In this document: one piece after another, positions 1 to 7,038 of the stretch
Numbering within the stretch: the stretch's first letter is position 1
Layout of the letters: each line of letters begins with the position of its first letter
Assembly: GCA_021157745.1 (NCBI GenBank)
Contig: JAGGWA010000069.1
Span: 1-10,514, forward strand
Source: Thermoplasmata archaeon
GTDB taxonomy: Archaea > Thermoplasmatota > E2 > UBA202 > JdFR-43
Direction of reading: 5' to 3'
Length of the DNA: 10,514 nucleotides
The notes under the pieces: model-generated
What the model saw: the letters and a program-made list of their open reading frames with translations, nothing else
Databases searched by the model: none
What the model was told of the DNA's origin: nothing
Position numbers and translations under genes: made by a program

Positions 1-1818
1 CGGCTTTTCTATTTCCACATTCACCTCAATTTTATTTCCTGGCTCCTTTATCTCTACCATTGGATCTCCGAAAAGATTTGTTTCATAATAGGTCCATCTC
101 ATTCCGTTCTCATCGATACGCCATACATTATCCTCCTTCGAGTAATGATTTGCTCTTCCTATTTCCCTTATATTCTCTTGGAATAAAGCTTTGAAGAAGG
201 ATAAATCATAACGCTCTCCAGGCGAATCTGTGCTGTTTTCCCGTCCCAAGCCGTAGCGGGCATTCATTATGCATGCAAATGCTCCATGCTCATCGAGTGT
301 TAAATGCTCTGCAAAACAGTCATCCTCGTAATAATGATTCTCTGGGTACCAGTTATCGAAAGAACCCGCCAGACATGTTTGTGAGTAAAGGAAGAAATAT
401 TTTGTATTGTTGAGCAGGTGCAAATCATAATTTCTCATTTTTAGTGCATATGTGGTCCATCCATGGCCATCGTGGTTAACGATGTTGACACCATTATTCA
501 ATTTTTTAGCGAGGCCATATTTACTCCATTGAGAAATTCTATCATACAAAGTTGTTATGTTATATGAATATGGAATGAATGGAATAACATTATCCTTATG
601 ATTTCCTCCCCATTCTGCTTCCCCTCCAAATCCAAGATACTCGCCAAGCAAAAGAATTTGCATTATGTAGCGATCGTCTTCGCTGCTTTCTTCATATGAA
701 ATTGTCTTATTCATGAAATTGTTTATTTCTTTTATGCTATCAACGCAAGCCCTTCCAACCCATACCTCTGCATACAAATCTGCTTCATCTTCATGAGTAG
801 CAGAATTGCCACTCGCATTTTCCCCCCATTTGTCATCTTCATCGGTATTAAAATCTCCATCGAGACAGGCGTAATATACATCGGATGGAATGTAGGCTTC
901 AAGCTTATCAGCTTTTCCCAAAGGCAGGCCATAGCATGTCGCATACAAATAGCGGGGCGGTATTATGTTGCTGCTTTCGTTGGCGACGTCGCCATCGCCG
1001 CCGAGCAGAACGTATTCGATGCCCCAATTTTGATATGCGTATCTTATGAAGCGCCTTATTTTAGCCTGTGTATCGTTGAATAATGGATTGGCATTCCAGA
1101 ATGAGCTGTTTGCGATTATTTCTTCAACTGTAGCAATCTTTGTTTTTATTCCATGCTCCTCCTTATATTCAGCGAATTTCTGGAAAGCATTTTTGAATTT
1201 CTCGCCCGTTATTATCAGATATTCATATGTTTGGCATGACTCTTTCGTTGGATATTCATCCAGCATCCATGGATTATCGATGTATCGCTTAACCCATTCT
1301 CTATCTCTTTCCATGCCTCTATATAGCTCATTTATCTCTCCATCCTTCAAATTTATCTCAACTCTTATCCTGCTATAATAATATGTTTTTCCATTTTTAT
1401 ACTCGAGAGGCAGGATATTCAAAACAAGTATTCTATAGCCCCTGAGCCAGTACTCGCCCACTTTTTGATACATTGGTGTTGCTTTTTCATAGTCTGCTTT
1501 TTCTTTTATTTTGATTCCATTCAAAATCAATGGTTTTGCTTCAACTGGCTTATATTCTCCAAAATAAACTTTTTTGCCAGTCACCTTTATTTTTCCTGCA
1601 TCCTTCCCATATGGCAACAAAATATGCAATGGTTTTGCTGGAAGAATGAGTCCATTTACATCCATACTCTTGCATCCTTTCATTTCAATGCCTTCATCGC
1701 CAATAACTGGCTTATCGAAAGTTAGATTTAAAACAATCCTGCCTTCATTTTTTGGCGAGACTGGAAAAGTTACCAAAAAAAGGATTGCTATTCCTATTGC
1801 AGCAATCTTTTTTATCAT
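1..1818 (-). CDS. Secreted gingipain-like cysteine peptidase (family C25), 3' end outside the window
   Basis: The frame is open from ATG at 1818 to the window edge and gives 606 residues, so the C-terminus is missing. Residues 1-20 look like a signal peptide (MIKK followed by a hydrophobic stretch). Residues about 25-190 are beta-rich and resemble the C25 propeptide. The catalytic domain starts near residue 198 (YEYLIITG). The expected clan CD dyad is present: His452 in NHDGHG and Cys482 in SQTCLAGSFD. An acidic loop at 320-329 (DGDFNTDEDD), followed by WGE, looks like the calcium-binding loop common in these proteases. The role is extracellular endopeptidase, probably activated by loss of the propeptide. 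The region upstream has a TATA box but no Shine-Dalgarno. The gene is divergent from cdc6. Domains after residue 606 (Ig-like, PKD or anchor) cannot be seen. The family is well supported; substrate specificity (Arg, Lys or other) is not readable. Confidence 0.9.
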   Translation of the reverse strand, partial: MIKKIAAIGIAILFLVTFPVSPKNEGRIVLNLTFDKPVIGDEGIEMKGCKSMDVNGLILPAKPLHILLPYGKDAGKIKVTGKKVYFGEYKPVEAKPLILNGIKIKEKADYEKATPMYQKVGEYWLRGYRILVLNILPLEYKNGKTYYYSRIRVEINLKDGEINELYRGMERDREWVKRYIDNPWMLDEYPTKESCQTYEYLIITGEKFKNAFQKFAEYKEEHGIKTKIATVEEIIANSSFWNANPLFNDTQAKIRRFIRYAYQNWGIEYVLLGGDGDVANESSNIIPPRYLYATCYGLPLGKADKLEAYIPSDVYYACLDGDFNTDEDDKWGENASGNSATHEDEADLYAEVWVGRACVDSIKEINNFMNKTISYEESSEDDRYIMQILLLGEYLGFGGEAEWGGNHKDNVIPFIPYSYNITTLYDRISQWSKYGLAKKLNNGVNIVNHDGHGWTTYALKMRNYDLHLLNNTKYFFLYSQTCLAGSFDNWYPENHYYEDDCFAEHLTLDEHGAFACIMNARYGLGRENSTDSPGERYDLSFFKALFQENIREIGRANHYSKEDNVWRIDENGMRWTYYETNLFGDPMVEIKEPGNKIEVNVEIEKP

Positions 1819-1838
1819 GATGTTGTAATAGTTGGCGA

Positions 1839-1846
1839 AATATAAT
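1839..1846 (-). promoter_or_regulatory. TATA box of the C25 peptidase gene
   Basis: Read on the minus strand this is ATTATATT, within GAATTATATTT. Its centre lies about 24 bases before the ATG at 1818. Archaeal transcription starts about 25 bases after the TATA centre, so the mRNA would begin at or next to the start codon. No Shine-Dalgarno is present, which agrees with a leaderless transcript. Assigned by eye and position only. Confidence 0.5.
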
Positions 1847-1926
1847 TCTATCGTTAGATTTGGCTGTTAGCTAAAAACTTTTTTAAAGCAAGCTAATTTC
1901 ATTCCATTTAAACATGCCTCAAAAAG

Positions 1927-1967
1927 TTTATTTACTGCTCCGCATTTTAATTCAGTTTTTGGGGAGG
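1927..1967 (+). promoter_or_regulatory. Promoter and Shine-Dalgarno of orc1/cdc6
   Basis: A TATA-like TTTATTTA at 1927-1934, inside AAAGTTTATTTAC, predicts a start near 1955. A strong Shine-Dalgarno GGGGAGG follows at 1961-1967, seven bases before the ATG at 1975. The AAAGTTTATnTAC pattern also occurs before the zinc-ribbon gene at 4555. The rest of the 1819-1974 divergent gap is AT-rich. It holds one perfect 8-base palindrome, TTAGCTAA (1867-1874), and nothing else I can name. Confidence 0.6.
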
Positions 1968-1974
1968 AAAAAGA

Positions 1975-3198
1975 ATGGAAGAGGATATATTCAAGGGTTT
2001 ACTATCGTCAAGTCAAATATTCAAGAATAAAGAGGTGTTACGTCCATCATATGTGCCGAGTTTTCTTCCTCATCGTGAGAAACAGATAAGGGAGCTTGCT
2101 TCAATACTTGTTCCAGCCTTGCGAGGGGAAACACCATCCAATGTTTTTATATATGGTAAAACTGGAACTGGAAAAACAGCTGTTGCAAATTTTACAGGTA
2201 AAAAACTTATGGAAAAAGGAAAAGAGATGGATGTGCCAATTCATTTCATATATATAAATTGTGAAATCGTAGACACACAATACAGGATATTGCAGAACAT
2301 AACAAATCATTTCATAAGGGGATGGAACGAACGTGTCCCATTCACAGGCTGGCCCACAGATGAGGTATATGCAAGGCTGATAAAATCAATAGATAAGGCG
2401 AGAGGGGTGACGATCATTGTTCTTGACGAGGTGGACAAGGTTAAAGGGGATGAGGTGCTATACAATCTTTCTCGAATAAATAATGATTTAAAGGTTGGGA
2501 GAGCTTCCGTTATTGGCATATCCAATGATTTAAAGTTCACAGAATTTCTGGATCCCAGGGTAAAATCATCTCTTGGAGAAGAAAATCTCGTTTTCCCTCC
2601 ATATACTGCTGATGAGCTAAAAGACATTCTTAACGAGAGGGTAAAGCTTGCATTCAAAGAAAATACAATCGATGAAAGCGTCGTTGCGCTGTGTGCAGCC
2701 AAGGCGGCGCAGGAGCATGGCGACGCCAGGCGCGCCCTTGATTTGCTCCGTGTGTCAGCTGAGATAGCGGAAAGGCTCGGAGATACTGTTGTCAAAGAAA
2801 AGCATGTCAGGCTTGCTGAAGACAAGATAGAACTTGATAGGATAACTGAGATAATAAGAACGCTGCCTATACAGACAAAAATTGTTTTGAAGGCAGCCGT
2901 TATAGGAACGAAAGTTTATGAGGAGCTGAATACAGGGGATCTTTACAACATTTACAGGGACATATGCAAGGAAGGCGGTTACAATGTGCTTACTCAGAGG
3001 AGAATTGCCGATATAATATCGGAGCTTGACATGATGGGGATACTGAATGCGAGGGTAATATCAAAAGGAAGATATGGAAGGACGCGCCAGATAGAACTTT
3101 CAATGCCTTCAAAAATAGAAGAAATACTTGAAAGAGATTCATCTATTCCGAGATTGAAGAATTATGTGCCGAGGCAATCGAAGCTTGATTATATTTGA
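1975..3198 (+). CDS. cdc6: Orc1/Cdc6 replication initiator ATPase
   Basis: A 407-residue AAA+ protein, the usual length for archaeal Orc1/Cdc6, which binds origin DNA and helps load the MCM helicase. Visible motifs are Walker A GKTGTGKT (61-68), Walker B IIVLDEVDK (147-155, with Asp151 and Glu152), sensor 1 GISND (181-185, Asn184) and sensor 2 GDARRALDLLR (249-259, Arg252). The C-terminal 290-390 region is the winged-helix DNA-binding domain (TQRRIADIISELDMMGIL near 340-357). The start is fixed by the strong Shine-Dalgarno seven bases upstream. Archaeal origins often lie next to such genes, but no origin-recognition repeats are evident in the short upstream gap. The gene ends exactly where the convergent signal peptidase gene ends. 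No motif is missing, so it is expected to be active. Confidence 0.96.
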   Translation: MEEDIFKGLLSSSQIFKNKEVLRPSYVPSFLPHREKQIRELASILVPALRGETPSNVFIYGKTGTGKTAVANFTGKKLMEKGKEMDVPIHFIYINCEIVDTQYRILQNITNHFIRGWNERVPFTGWPTDEVYARLIKSIDKARGVTIIVLDEVDKVKGDEVLYNLSRINNDLKVGRASVIGISNDLKFTEFLDPRVKSSLGEENLVFPPYTADELKDILNERVKLAFKENTIDESVVALCAAKAAQEHGDARRALDLLRVSAEIAERLGDTVVKEKHVRLAEDKIELDRITEIIRTLPIQTKIVLKAAVIGTKVYEELNTGDLYNIYRDICKEGGYNVLTQRRIADIISELDMMGILNARVISKGRYGRTRQIELSMPSKIEEILERDSSIPRLKNYVPRQSKLDYI

Positions 3199-3208
3199 TT
3201 ATATTTGA
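3185..3208. repeat. 10-base tandem repeat at the cdc6/signal peptidase junction
   Basis: The unit TTGATTATAT occurs at 3185-3194 and 3195-3204 and continues with TTGA, about 2.4 copies. It contains the TGA stop of cdc6 (3196-3198) and, on the other strand, the TAA stop of the signal peptidase gene (3199-3201). Removing one unit would leave both stop codons usable but make the genes overlap by about ten bases. There is no room for separate terminators between the two genes. Confidence 0.85.
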
Positions 3209-4023
3209 GCTCTTTTCTTTCTCCAGTCTTTTATGAAATTGTATATGTCCCATGATGAGGGCACAACAATTATGAAAAACAATGAGATGCCAAGGCAAAT
3301 CCATTCGTCTTTGGGAGCGACAGCATATCCTATCCTGACTGCATCTTTGCCACTATATCCCCATTGCCCTTCTGTGTTGCCTGGAGGAAAAATAAGCTTT
3401 ATCAGACCAAACCATGGTAACTCGCCCCTTGCCTTTCCAACTATCCATTCAAGCTTTACTGGGGATGAAAGACCACCTGCCTGATCACATTCATTGTTGT
3501 TATCTCCTTTAGTTATGAATCCACTGTGGGGGGGCTTATAATTTTCATATGAACTGTGATATGGCAGAGCAAGACCGAGTTCAACCAAATTTATGCTTTT
3601 TGCATTATGTATTCCATATTCCTCTATATCATATGTTCCATTTGGATTCCTTTCAATATAGCATATTGCACGATGTATGATTGGAGTGCTGCTTTTATCT
3701 CCATTGGGATAGTATATTATCACATCCCCATAATCTCCATATGTTTTATGTTTTGTGTGCGGATTCAATGGATCTCCTCTCGTTATGATATCATTTCTGC
3801 TATAAACTTTTTTTACTAAAACAAGGTCACCAGGATCGATCGTTCCAATTCTTCCAAAGGGCTCATTCTCATGCATCATACTGCTTGAAGTAACAACCAC
3901 CATGGGCGTGTGAGGAAATTGCCCTGTATAAGCCCATAAGGCAGCGAGTATGATTCCGACGATTGCTATCGCCAATAAAATCTCTCGAATGAGCATTATT
4001 GTTTTTTCCTGCAAATCTTCCAT
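3199..4023 (-). CDS. Signal peptidase I, archaeal/ER type (S26B)
   Basis: A 274-residue membrane protease that removes signal peptides from exported proteins. An N-terminal transmembrane helix spans about 11-33 and a second hydrophobic segment near the C-terminus about 241-256. Box B is TSSSMM, with catalytic Ser48 just before Met49. His117 (PIIHRAI) takes the place of the bacterial Lys, as in the archaeal and ER enzymes. The GDNNNECD motif (173-180) supplies conserved Asp174 and Asp180. A longer insert (about 125-165) separates the His and Asp boxes. The ATG overlaps the stop of the dCMP deaminase gene by one base (TAATG), so the two are probably cotranscribed and translationally coupled. 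No Shine-Dalgarno is seen. It would serve the exported proteases encoded at the window ends, although one general enzyme serves all exported proteins. Confidence 0.93.
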   Translation of the reverse strand: MEDLQEKTIMLIREILLAIAIVGIILAALWAYTGQFPHTPMVVVTSSSMMHENEPFGRIGTIDPGDLVLVKKVYSRNDIITRGDPLNPHTKHKTYGDYGDVIIYYPNGDKSSTPIIHRAICYIERNPNGTYDIEEYGIHNAKSINLVELGLALPYHSSYENYKPPHSGFITKGDNNNECDQAGGLSSPVKLEWIVGKARGELPWFGLIKLIFPPGNTEGQWGYSGKDAVRIGYAVAPKDEWICLGISLFFIIVVPSSWDIYNFIKDWRKKRAQI

Positions 4024-4478
4024 TATGGCTGAAATTGTCTCACCTTTATATTACTTTTCTTCAAAATCTCTTTTGAAAGCTCGTCAGGATAATCATTCAA
4101 GAACACAACTTCCTTAATTTCAGCATTCACAATCATTTTTGCACAAACGCTGCAAGGAAAATGTGTTACATATAAAGTTGCTCCTTTTATCGAAACCCCA
4201 AATACGGCAGCCTGAATTATTGCATTTTGCTCTGCATGCAATCCTAAACAAAGCTCATGACGCTCCCCCTCTGGAATACCAAGTTTTTCTCTCACGCAAC
4301 CGATTTCATCGCAATGGGGAAAACCTTTTGGAACACCATTGTAGCCAGTGGATAAAATGTGTTTATCTTTTACAATTACGGCTCCAACTTGGCGGCGCAA
4401 ACATGTGGAGCGCTTTGCCACAATCTTTGCTATTTCCATGAAATATTCATCGAAGCTTGGTCTAACCAATTTTTCCAT
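4023..4478 (-). CDS. dCMP/CMP deaminase family protein (ComEB-like)
   Basis: A 151-residue zinc-dependent cytidine deaminase-fold protein. The signature is HAEQNAI (His81 binds zinc, Glu83 is the proton shuttle) followed by PCSVCAKMI (Pro108, zinc ligands Cys109 and Cys112). The N-terminal part ([22 protein letters not shown], then [10 protein letters not shown]) is typical of deoxycytidylate deaminase, which makes dUMP from dCMP for thymidylate synthesis. Extra Cys/His residues at 55-77 (HCDEIGC, RHELCLG) match the second metal site seen in several dCMP deaminases. It is the first gene of a unit with signal peptidase and is divergent from the zinc-ribbon gene. Substrate choice between dCMP and a related nucleotide cannot be proven from sequence. 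Confidence 0.92.
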   Translation of the reverse strand: MEKLVRPSFDEYFMEIAKIVAKRSTCLRRQVGAVIVKDKHILSTGYNGVPKGFPHCDEIGCVREKLGIPEGERHELCLGLHAEQNAIIQAAVFGVSIKGATLYVTHFPCSVCAKMIVNAEIKEVVFLNDYPDELSKEILKKSNIKVRQFQP

Positions 4479-4495
4479 GCATGAATATAAAATTT

Positions 4496-4503
4496 TTTTA
4501 AAA
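4496..4503 (-). promoter_or_regulatory. Probable TATA box of the dCMP deaminase-signal peptidase unit
   Basis: On the minus strand this reads TTTTAAAA, centred about 21 bases before the ATG at 4478, in a strongly AT-rich tract. No Shine-Dalgarno precedes the ATG, which again suggests a leaderless or very short leader. A second A/T tract (TTTTATATT at about 4485-4493) is too close to the start codon to be the TATA box unless the leader is absent and the true start codon is further in. Confidence 0.4.
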
Positions 4504-4517
4504 CAACTATCGTAAAG

Positions 4518-4525
4518 TTTATATA
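4518..4525 (+). promoter_or_regulatory. TATA box of the small zinc-ribbon gene
   Basis: TTTATATA in the context CGTAAAGTTTATATAC is a near-ideal archaeal TATA box with an A-rich BRE-like stretch in front. Its centre is about 35 bases before the ATG at 4555. Transcription should therefore start near 4546-4549, inside the palindrome at 4535-4551, leaving a leader of fewer than ten bases. Confidence 0.7.
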
Positions 4526-4534
4526 CAAAAATTA

Positions 4535-4551
4535 GCTATCAATTTGATAGC
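4535..4551. promoter_or_regulatory. Perfect palindrome over the predicted start site (candidate operator)
   Basis: GCTATCAA at 4535-4542 and its exact reverse complement TTGATAGC at 4544-4551 flank a single central base. The element lies between the TATA box and the ATG of the zinc-ribbon gene and covers the predicted transcription start. A dimeric repressor bound here would block initiation. One half-site core, CTATC, recurs at 4507-4511 upstream of the TATA box. The transcript would begin inside the palindrome, so it cannot act as an RNA hairpin in the mRNA. DNA binding is therefore the better reading. Confidence 0.55.
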
Positions 4552-4554
4552 AAA

Positions 4555-4686
4555 ATGATGACGAAAGAAGGAATGCGCTGCCCCGAATGCGGTAGCAAAA
4601 TGATAAAGCATGAGTTTGGAGGTAGAGTGTACTATATCTGCCCAAAATGTGGAAAGGAAATTGTGATGCCATTATCTTTCCTCTAA
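4555..4686 (+). CDS. 43-residue zinc-ribbon protein of unknown function
   Basis: The protein begins MMTKEGMRCPECGSK and ends PLSFL. Two CPxCG knuckles (Cys9/Cys12 and Cys29/Cys32), separated by a short basic and aromatic stretch (IKHEFGGRVYYI), form a four-cysteine zinc ribbon that makes up almost the whole protein. Coding status is supported by a strong TATA box, an intact zinc-ligand pattern and a clean stop. The initiator could be either of two adjacent ATGs (4555 or 4558). Its last 15 bases overlap the end of the convergent TatD-like gene. Zinc ribbons of this kind occur in transcription and ribosome-associated proteins, but I do not recognise a specific family. A regulator, an RNA-binding factor or a metal-responsive protein are all possible. 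Confidence 0.75.
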   Translation: MMTKEGMRCPECGSKMIKHEFGGRVYYICPKCGKEIVMPLSFL

Positions 4687-5508
4687 CTCTATACCATAAA
4701 TCTTTTCAGGATTTTCCTTGTTTATTCTGTAAACATCATCTTCATTTATGAGCCCATTTGAAAGCAACTCATTTATTCTGCGGGGCACAGTCCGCAAAGA
4801 AAGCACGGCTCCAGGGCGGCGCTTATCATCCAGATAATCTGTTTCAAGCATGAAGTAATGTCCTTTTTTGAAAGCCTCACTTGCATATTCTTTTCTGGCG
4901 AGAACAGAGGGAAAAATGCCGAAATTTTCCTCTTTCTTTACTATTGGAGGAGAATAATGTTTTATAACCTTGCTCCTTTCAATTCCAATTTCATCTGCCA
5001 TCTCCGCCAGTTCTTTCATGTTTTGTTTACTTGCTGCTTCCATATGAAGCAAAACAGGGCAACCAGCATCTTTTGCAAGAGCCATTCCATATTTCATTAT
5101 CTCTATGCTTTCCTGCCATGTTTGCTCAGCCACCTTGAAATGTGGTCTTCCAATCTCGCCTATGGCGATGGCTTTCCCTTCAATGCAAAGTTTATAAGCT
5201 TCTTCCATTCCTTTTTTCATCAATTCCATCGCCTTTTCTTTTCCAATGATTTCTTTCATTTTTAAATAATCTATTGGATATGGGCCAATGGTTAAAAAAA
5301 TCTTAACCCCTGTTTTTTCCTCTGCTTCAGAAGCAAGTTTTATGCCATCTTCATATATTCCCATGTAACTTTTTTCCTTCAGCACTCGCCTATAATCTGT
5401 ATATGGGCAGAAATTGAGGTGTGTGCCACCATGCCTTTTGAAATCCTTTATGGCGTCGATGAAAAAGCCATCATGCCGTAAATGCATGTGGTTATCGAGG
5501 ATAATCAT
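4672..5508 (-). CDS. TatD-related metal-dependent hydrolase (TIM barrel, COG1099-like)
   Basis: A 278-residue amidohydrolase-fold protein. Metal ligands fit the TatD pattern: His7 and His9 (DNHMH), Glu118 (AIGEIGRPH), His155 (VLLHME), His184 (IKHYSPP) and Asp224 (LETDYLDD). The C-terminal NPEKIYG matches the NPxKxFG ending of the family. TatD proteins are metal-dependent nucleases or hydrolases; the archaeal branch seen here has no assigned substrate known to me. It is the last gene of the csl4-rpoL-truD unit, starting nine bases after the truD stop with no Shine-Dalgarno. The context suggests an RNA or DNA processing role, but this is inference. The 3' end overlaps the convergent zinc-ribbon gene by 15 bases. 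Confidence 0.88.
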   Translation of the reverse strand: MIILDNHMHLRHDGFFIDAIKDFKRHGGTHLNFCPYTDYRRVLKEKSYMGIYEDGIKLASEAEEKTGVKIFLTIGPYPIDYLKMKEIIGKEKAMELMKKGMEEAYKLCIEGKAIAIGEIGRPHFKVAEQTWQESIEIMKYGMALAKDAGCPVLLHMEAASKQNMKELAEMADEIGIERSKVIKHYSPPIVKKEENFGIFPSVLARKEYASEAFKKGHYFMLETDYLDDKRRPGAVLSLRTVPRRINELLSNGLINEDDVYRINKENPEKIYGIELEER

Positions 5509-5517
5509 ATTTGGAAA

Positions 5518-6765
5518 TCAATAGCTGTATATATCTGCTTTCATGAATTCTCTAAGCAAAGAAGTGGCATAGCAACCTTTTGGCAGGAAAAACTGCATGA
5601 AAATGCTGCTGCCTTCTATAGCCCATGCTATCCTTTTTAATGGAACGAAAAGGGAGCGGCGCATGCCGGGCGACGCAAGCCATGGCATATATGGCATTTT
5701 AAATTTAGATGGCTCTATGTCCTCTTCCTCCAGTATCCTCGCTTCTATTTCTCCCATTTCTCCCTTTGCAATTTTGCTTTCATAGCCTATTATGACGCCT
5801 GTTGGAAAACATTTCCCTTTTTTGATCCCTCTGTTTATTCTTGCTATGTTCTTCTCGTTTACATACACTCCTTCACTGGAATTTAGCTCTTTCGTAACAA
5901 TGTCTCCCAGAATCGCCTCATTTATAGGAAGGCCTTCTTTTATTCTGGCTGATAGAATTCTATTGAAGATGTAGGATTGGTATGCATGTATGAATATTCT
6001 TATTAAATTTGGAGGAAGTGTTTTAATTGCATTCTCCCAGTCGCCCGGATTTTTTGCAAGATGCTCTATTATTCTTCGCTCAAACTCAAGTTTTTTTGGA
6101 TAAATCTTTAAAGCTTCTTCAAAATCACGGCTTTCTTTCAAAAATTTCCTTGCTTTGTAGCTTTCTTCATCTTCTCCTTCAAAAGGCTCCGCAATATATG
6201 TCATGACAGCCTTTTCGATGTCATTCTCGATCAAATATTTTCCAACCAGATGTGTTATTGGGCGGGCTATCCCAAATCTTTGCACCCCAAAAAAATTTGG
6301 AAAGCTCTTATGGCCATCGATCTCCTTTAAAATTTTGTAGAACTGGCGCGGATTTTCAACATTTCTTATCCATATCCTGAATTTATTTCCAATGAGCATT
6401 CCATGCATTATTGGCTTATTTGTCACATACAAAGGCTCTATTTCCACATCTCTTATGCTTGCATTCAAAATTTTGTGCATTGGAGAAGCTATTGTCATGA
6501 TTTGAACTGTAACCGCTCTTTTATCTTTAATTCCAGCATATCCTATTGCTTTTGGAGATATTTTTATTGCCTTTGCAAGTTGCTCTATAAGCTTATTTGT
6601 CTCCCAATTTTTTGATTTTATCCTTACCACAACATGCTTTCCTTTTGCTGGCTTTGGATATATTGGTAGTTCTTCCACAAAAAAATCTTCAGGATTTTCT
6701 TTTATTTTGCCTTTTATTCCTTCTTCTTTCGTTAAATATACTTCTATTCCAATATCTTTTTCCAT
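5518..6765 (-). CDS. truD: tRNA pseudouridine synthase TruD
   Basis: A 415-residue protein of the archaeal TruD family (the bacterial enzyme makes pseudouridine at tRNA position 13). The catalytic motif GYAGIKDKRAVTVQ lies at 75-88, with nucleophile Asp81. Further family motifs are SFPNFFGVQRFG (154-165), the helix FIHAYQSYIFNRIL (258-271) and the C-terminal FFLPKGCYATSLLREFMK. The start is supported by GGAGG at 6776-6780, in the tail of rpoL, with an 11-base spacing. The first residues run straight into the conserved GKIKENPEDFFVEE segment. It is cotranscribed with csl4, rpoL and a TatD-like gene. In archaea the target may be position 13 and, in some species, position 35 of tRNA; the sequence does not tell which. 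Confidence 0.96.
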   Translation of the reverse strand: MEKDIGIEVYLTKEEGIKGKIKENPEDFFVEELPIYPKPAKGKHVVVRIKSKNWETNKLIEQLAKAIKISPKAIGYAGIKDKRAVTVQIMTIASPMHKILNASIRDVEIEPLYVTNKPIMHGMLIGNKFRIWIRNVENPRQFYKILKEIDGHKSFPNFFGVQRFGIARPITHLVGKYLIENDIEKAVMTYIAEPFEGEDEESYKARKFLKESRDFEEALKIYPKKLEFERRIIEHLAKNPGDWENAIKTLPPNLIRIFIHAYQSYIFNRILSARIKEGLPINEAILGDIVTKELNSSEGVYVNEKNIARINRGIKKGKCFPTGVIIGYESKIAKGEMGEIEARILEEEDIEPSKFKMPYMPWLASPGMRRSLFVPLKRIAWAIEGSSIFMQFFLPKGCYATSLLREFMKADIYSY

Positions 6766-6771
6766 GGGATA

Positions 6772-7038
6772 TTATTCCTCCAATTGGTCAAGCAATTCCT
6801 TAAAATCGCTTTTAAGCTCCTCTATAGCCTTTTTCAAAAAATCTCTCGCCTTTCCTTTTCTTACTCTTAAATAAAACTCTGGATTGCTTATCAATGGATG
6901 ACTCACGCGCCATTCCACAAATTCAACCTCGTTGTATTGCAGCAATTTATTTTTTAAAGGATTGAGCAGGGTCTTTTCTCCAATAACTTCAAACTCGATC
7001 TCCTTTTCCTCATCTTTTTTAATTTTAACTTCCATCAT
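6772..7038 (-). CDS. rpoL: DNA-directed RNA polymerase subunit L (Rpo11)
   Basis: An 88-residue protein matching the archaeal Rpo11/RpoL family, the homologue of eukaryotic RPB11. RpoL pairs with RpoD as the alpha-like assembly platform of RNA polymerase. Diagnostic segments are LLNPLKNKLLQYNEVEFVEW, then RVSHPLISNPEFYLRV, then a C-terminal helix rich in Lys and Glu (DFLKKAIEELKSDFKELLDQLEE). The ATG overlaps the csl4 stop in an ATGA arrangement; a second ATG follows directly, so the true start may be one codon in. A GGTGG just upstream can act as Shine-Dalgarno for either. Linkage of csl4 and rpoL joins transcription and RNA decay genes and is seen in other archaea. Confidence 0.93.
   Translation of the reverse strand: MMEVKIKKDEEKEIEFEVIGEKTLLNPLKNKLLQYNEVEFVEWRVSHPLISNPEFYLRVRKGKARDFLKKAIEELKSDFKELLDQLEE

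Noticed and set aside
793..1378. Plus-strand open frames of about 100 residues opposite the C25 peptidase
   Set aside because: They lie in the reverse frame of a clearly conserved protease and show no recognisable domains or promoter.
1819..1974. Replication origin next to cdc6
   Set aside because: Origins are often near this gene, but the 156-base gap shows no repeated ORB-like elements and no G-rich dyads. One 8-base palindrome (TTAGCTAA) is not enough. The origin could lie outside the window.
2307..2825. 172-residue open frame on the minus strand inside cdc6
   Set aside because: It is wholly antisense to the conserved AAA+ domain, is Ser/Ala/Leu-rich in the way of antisense shadows, and has no domain motif.
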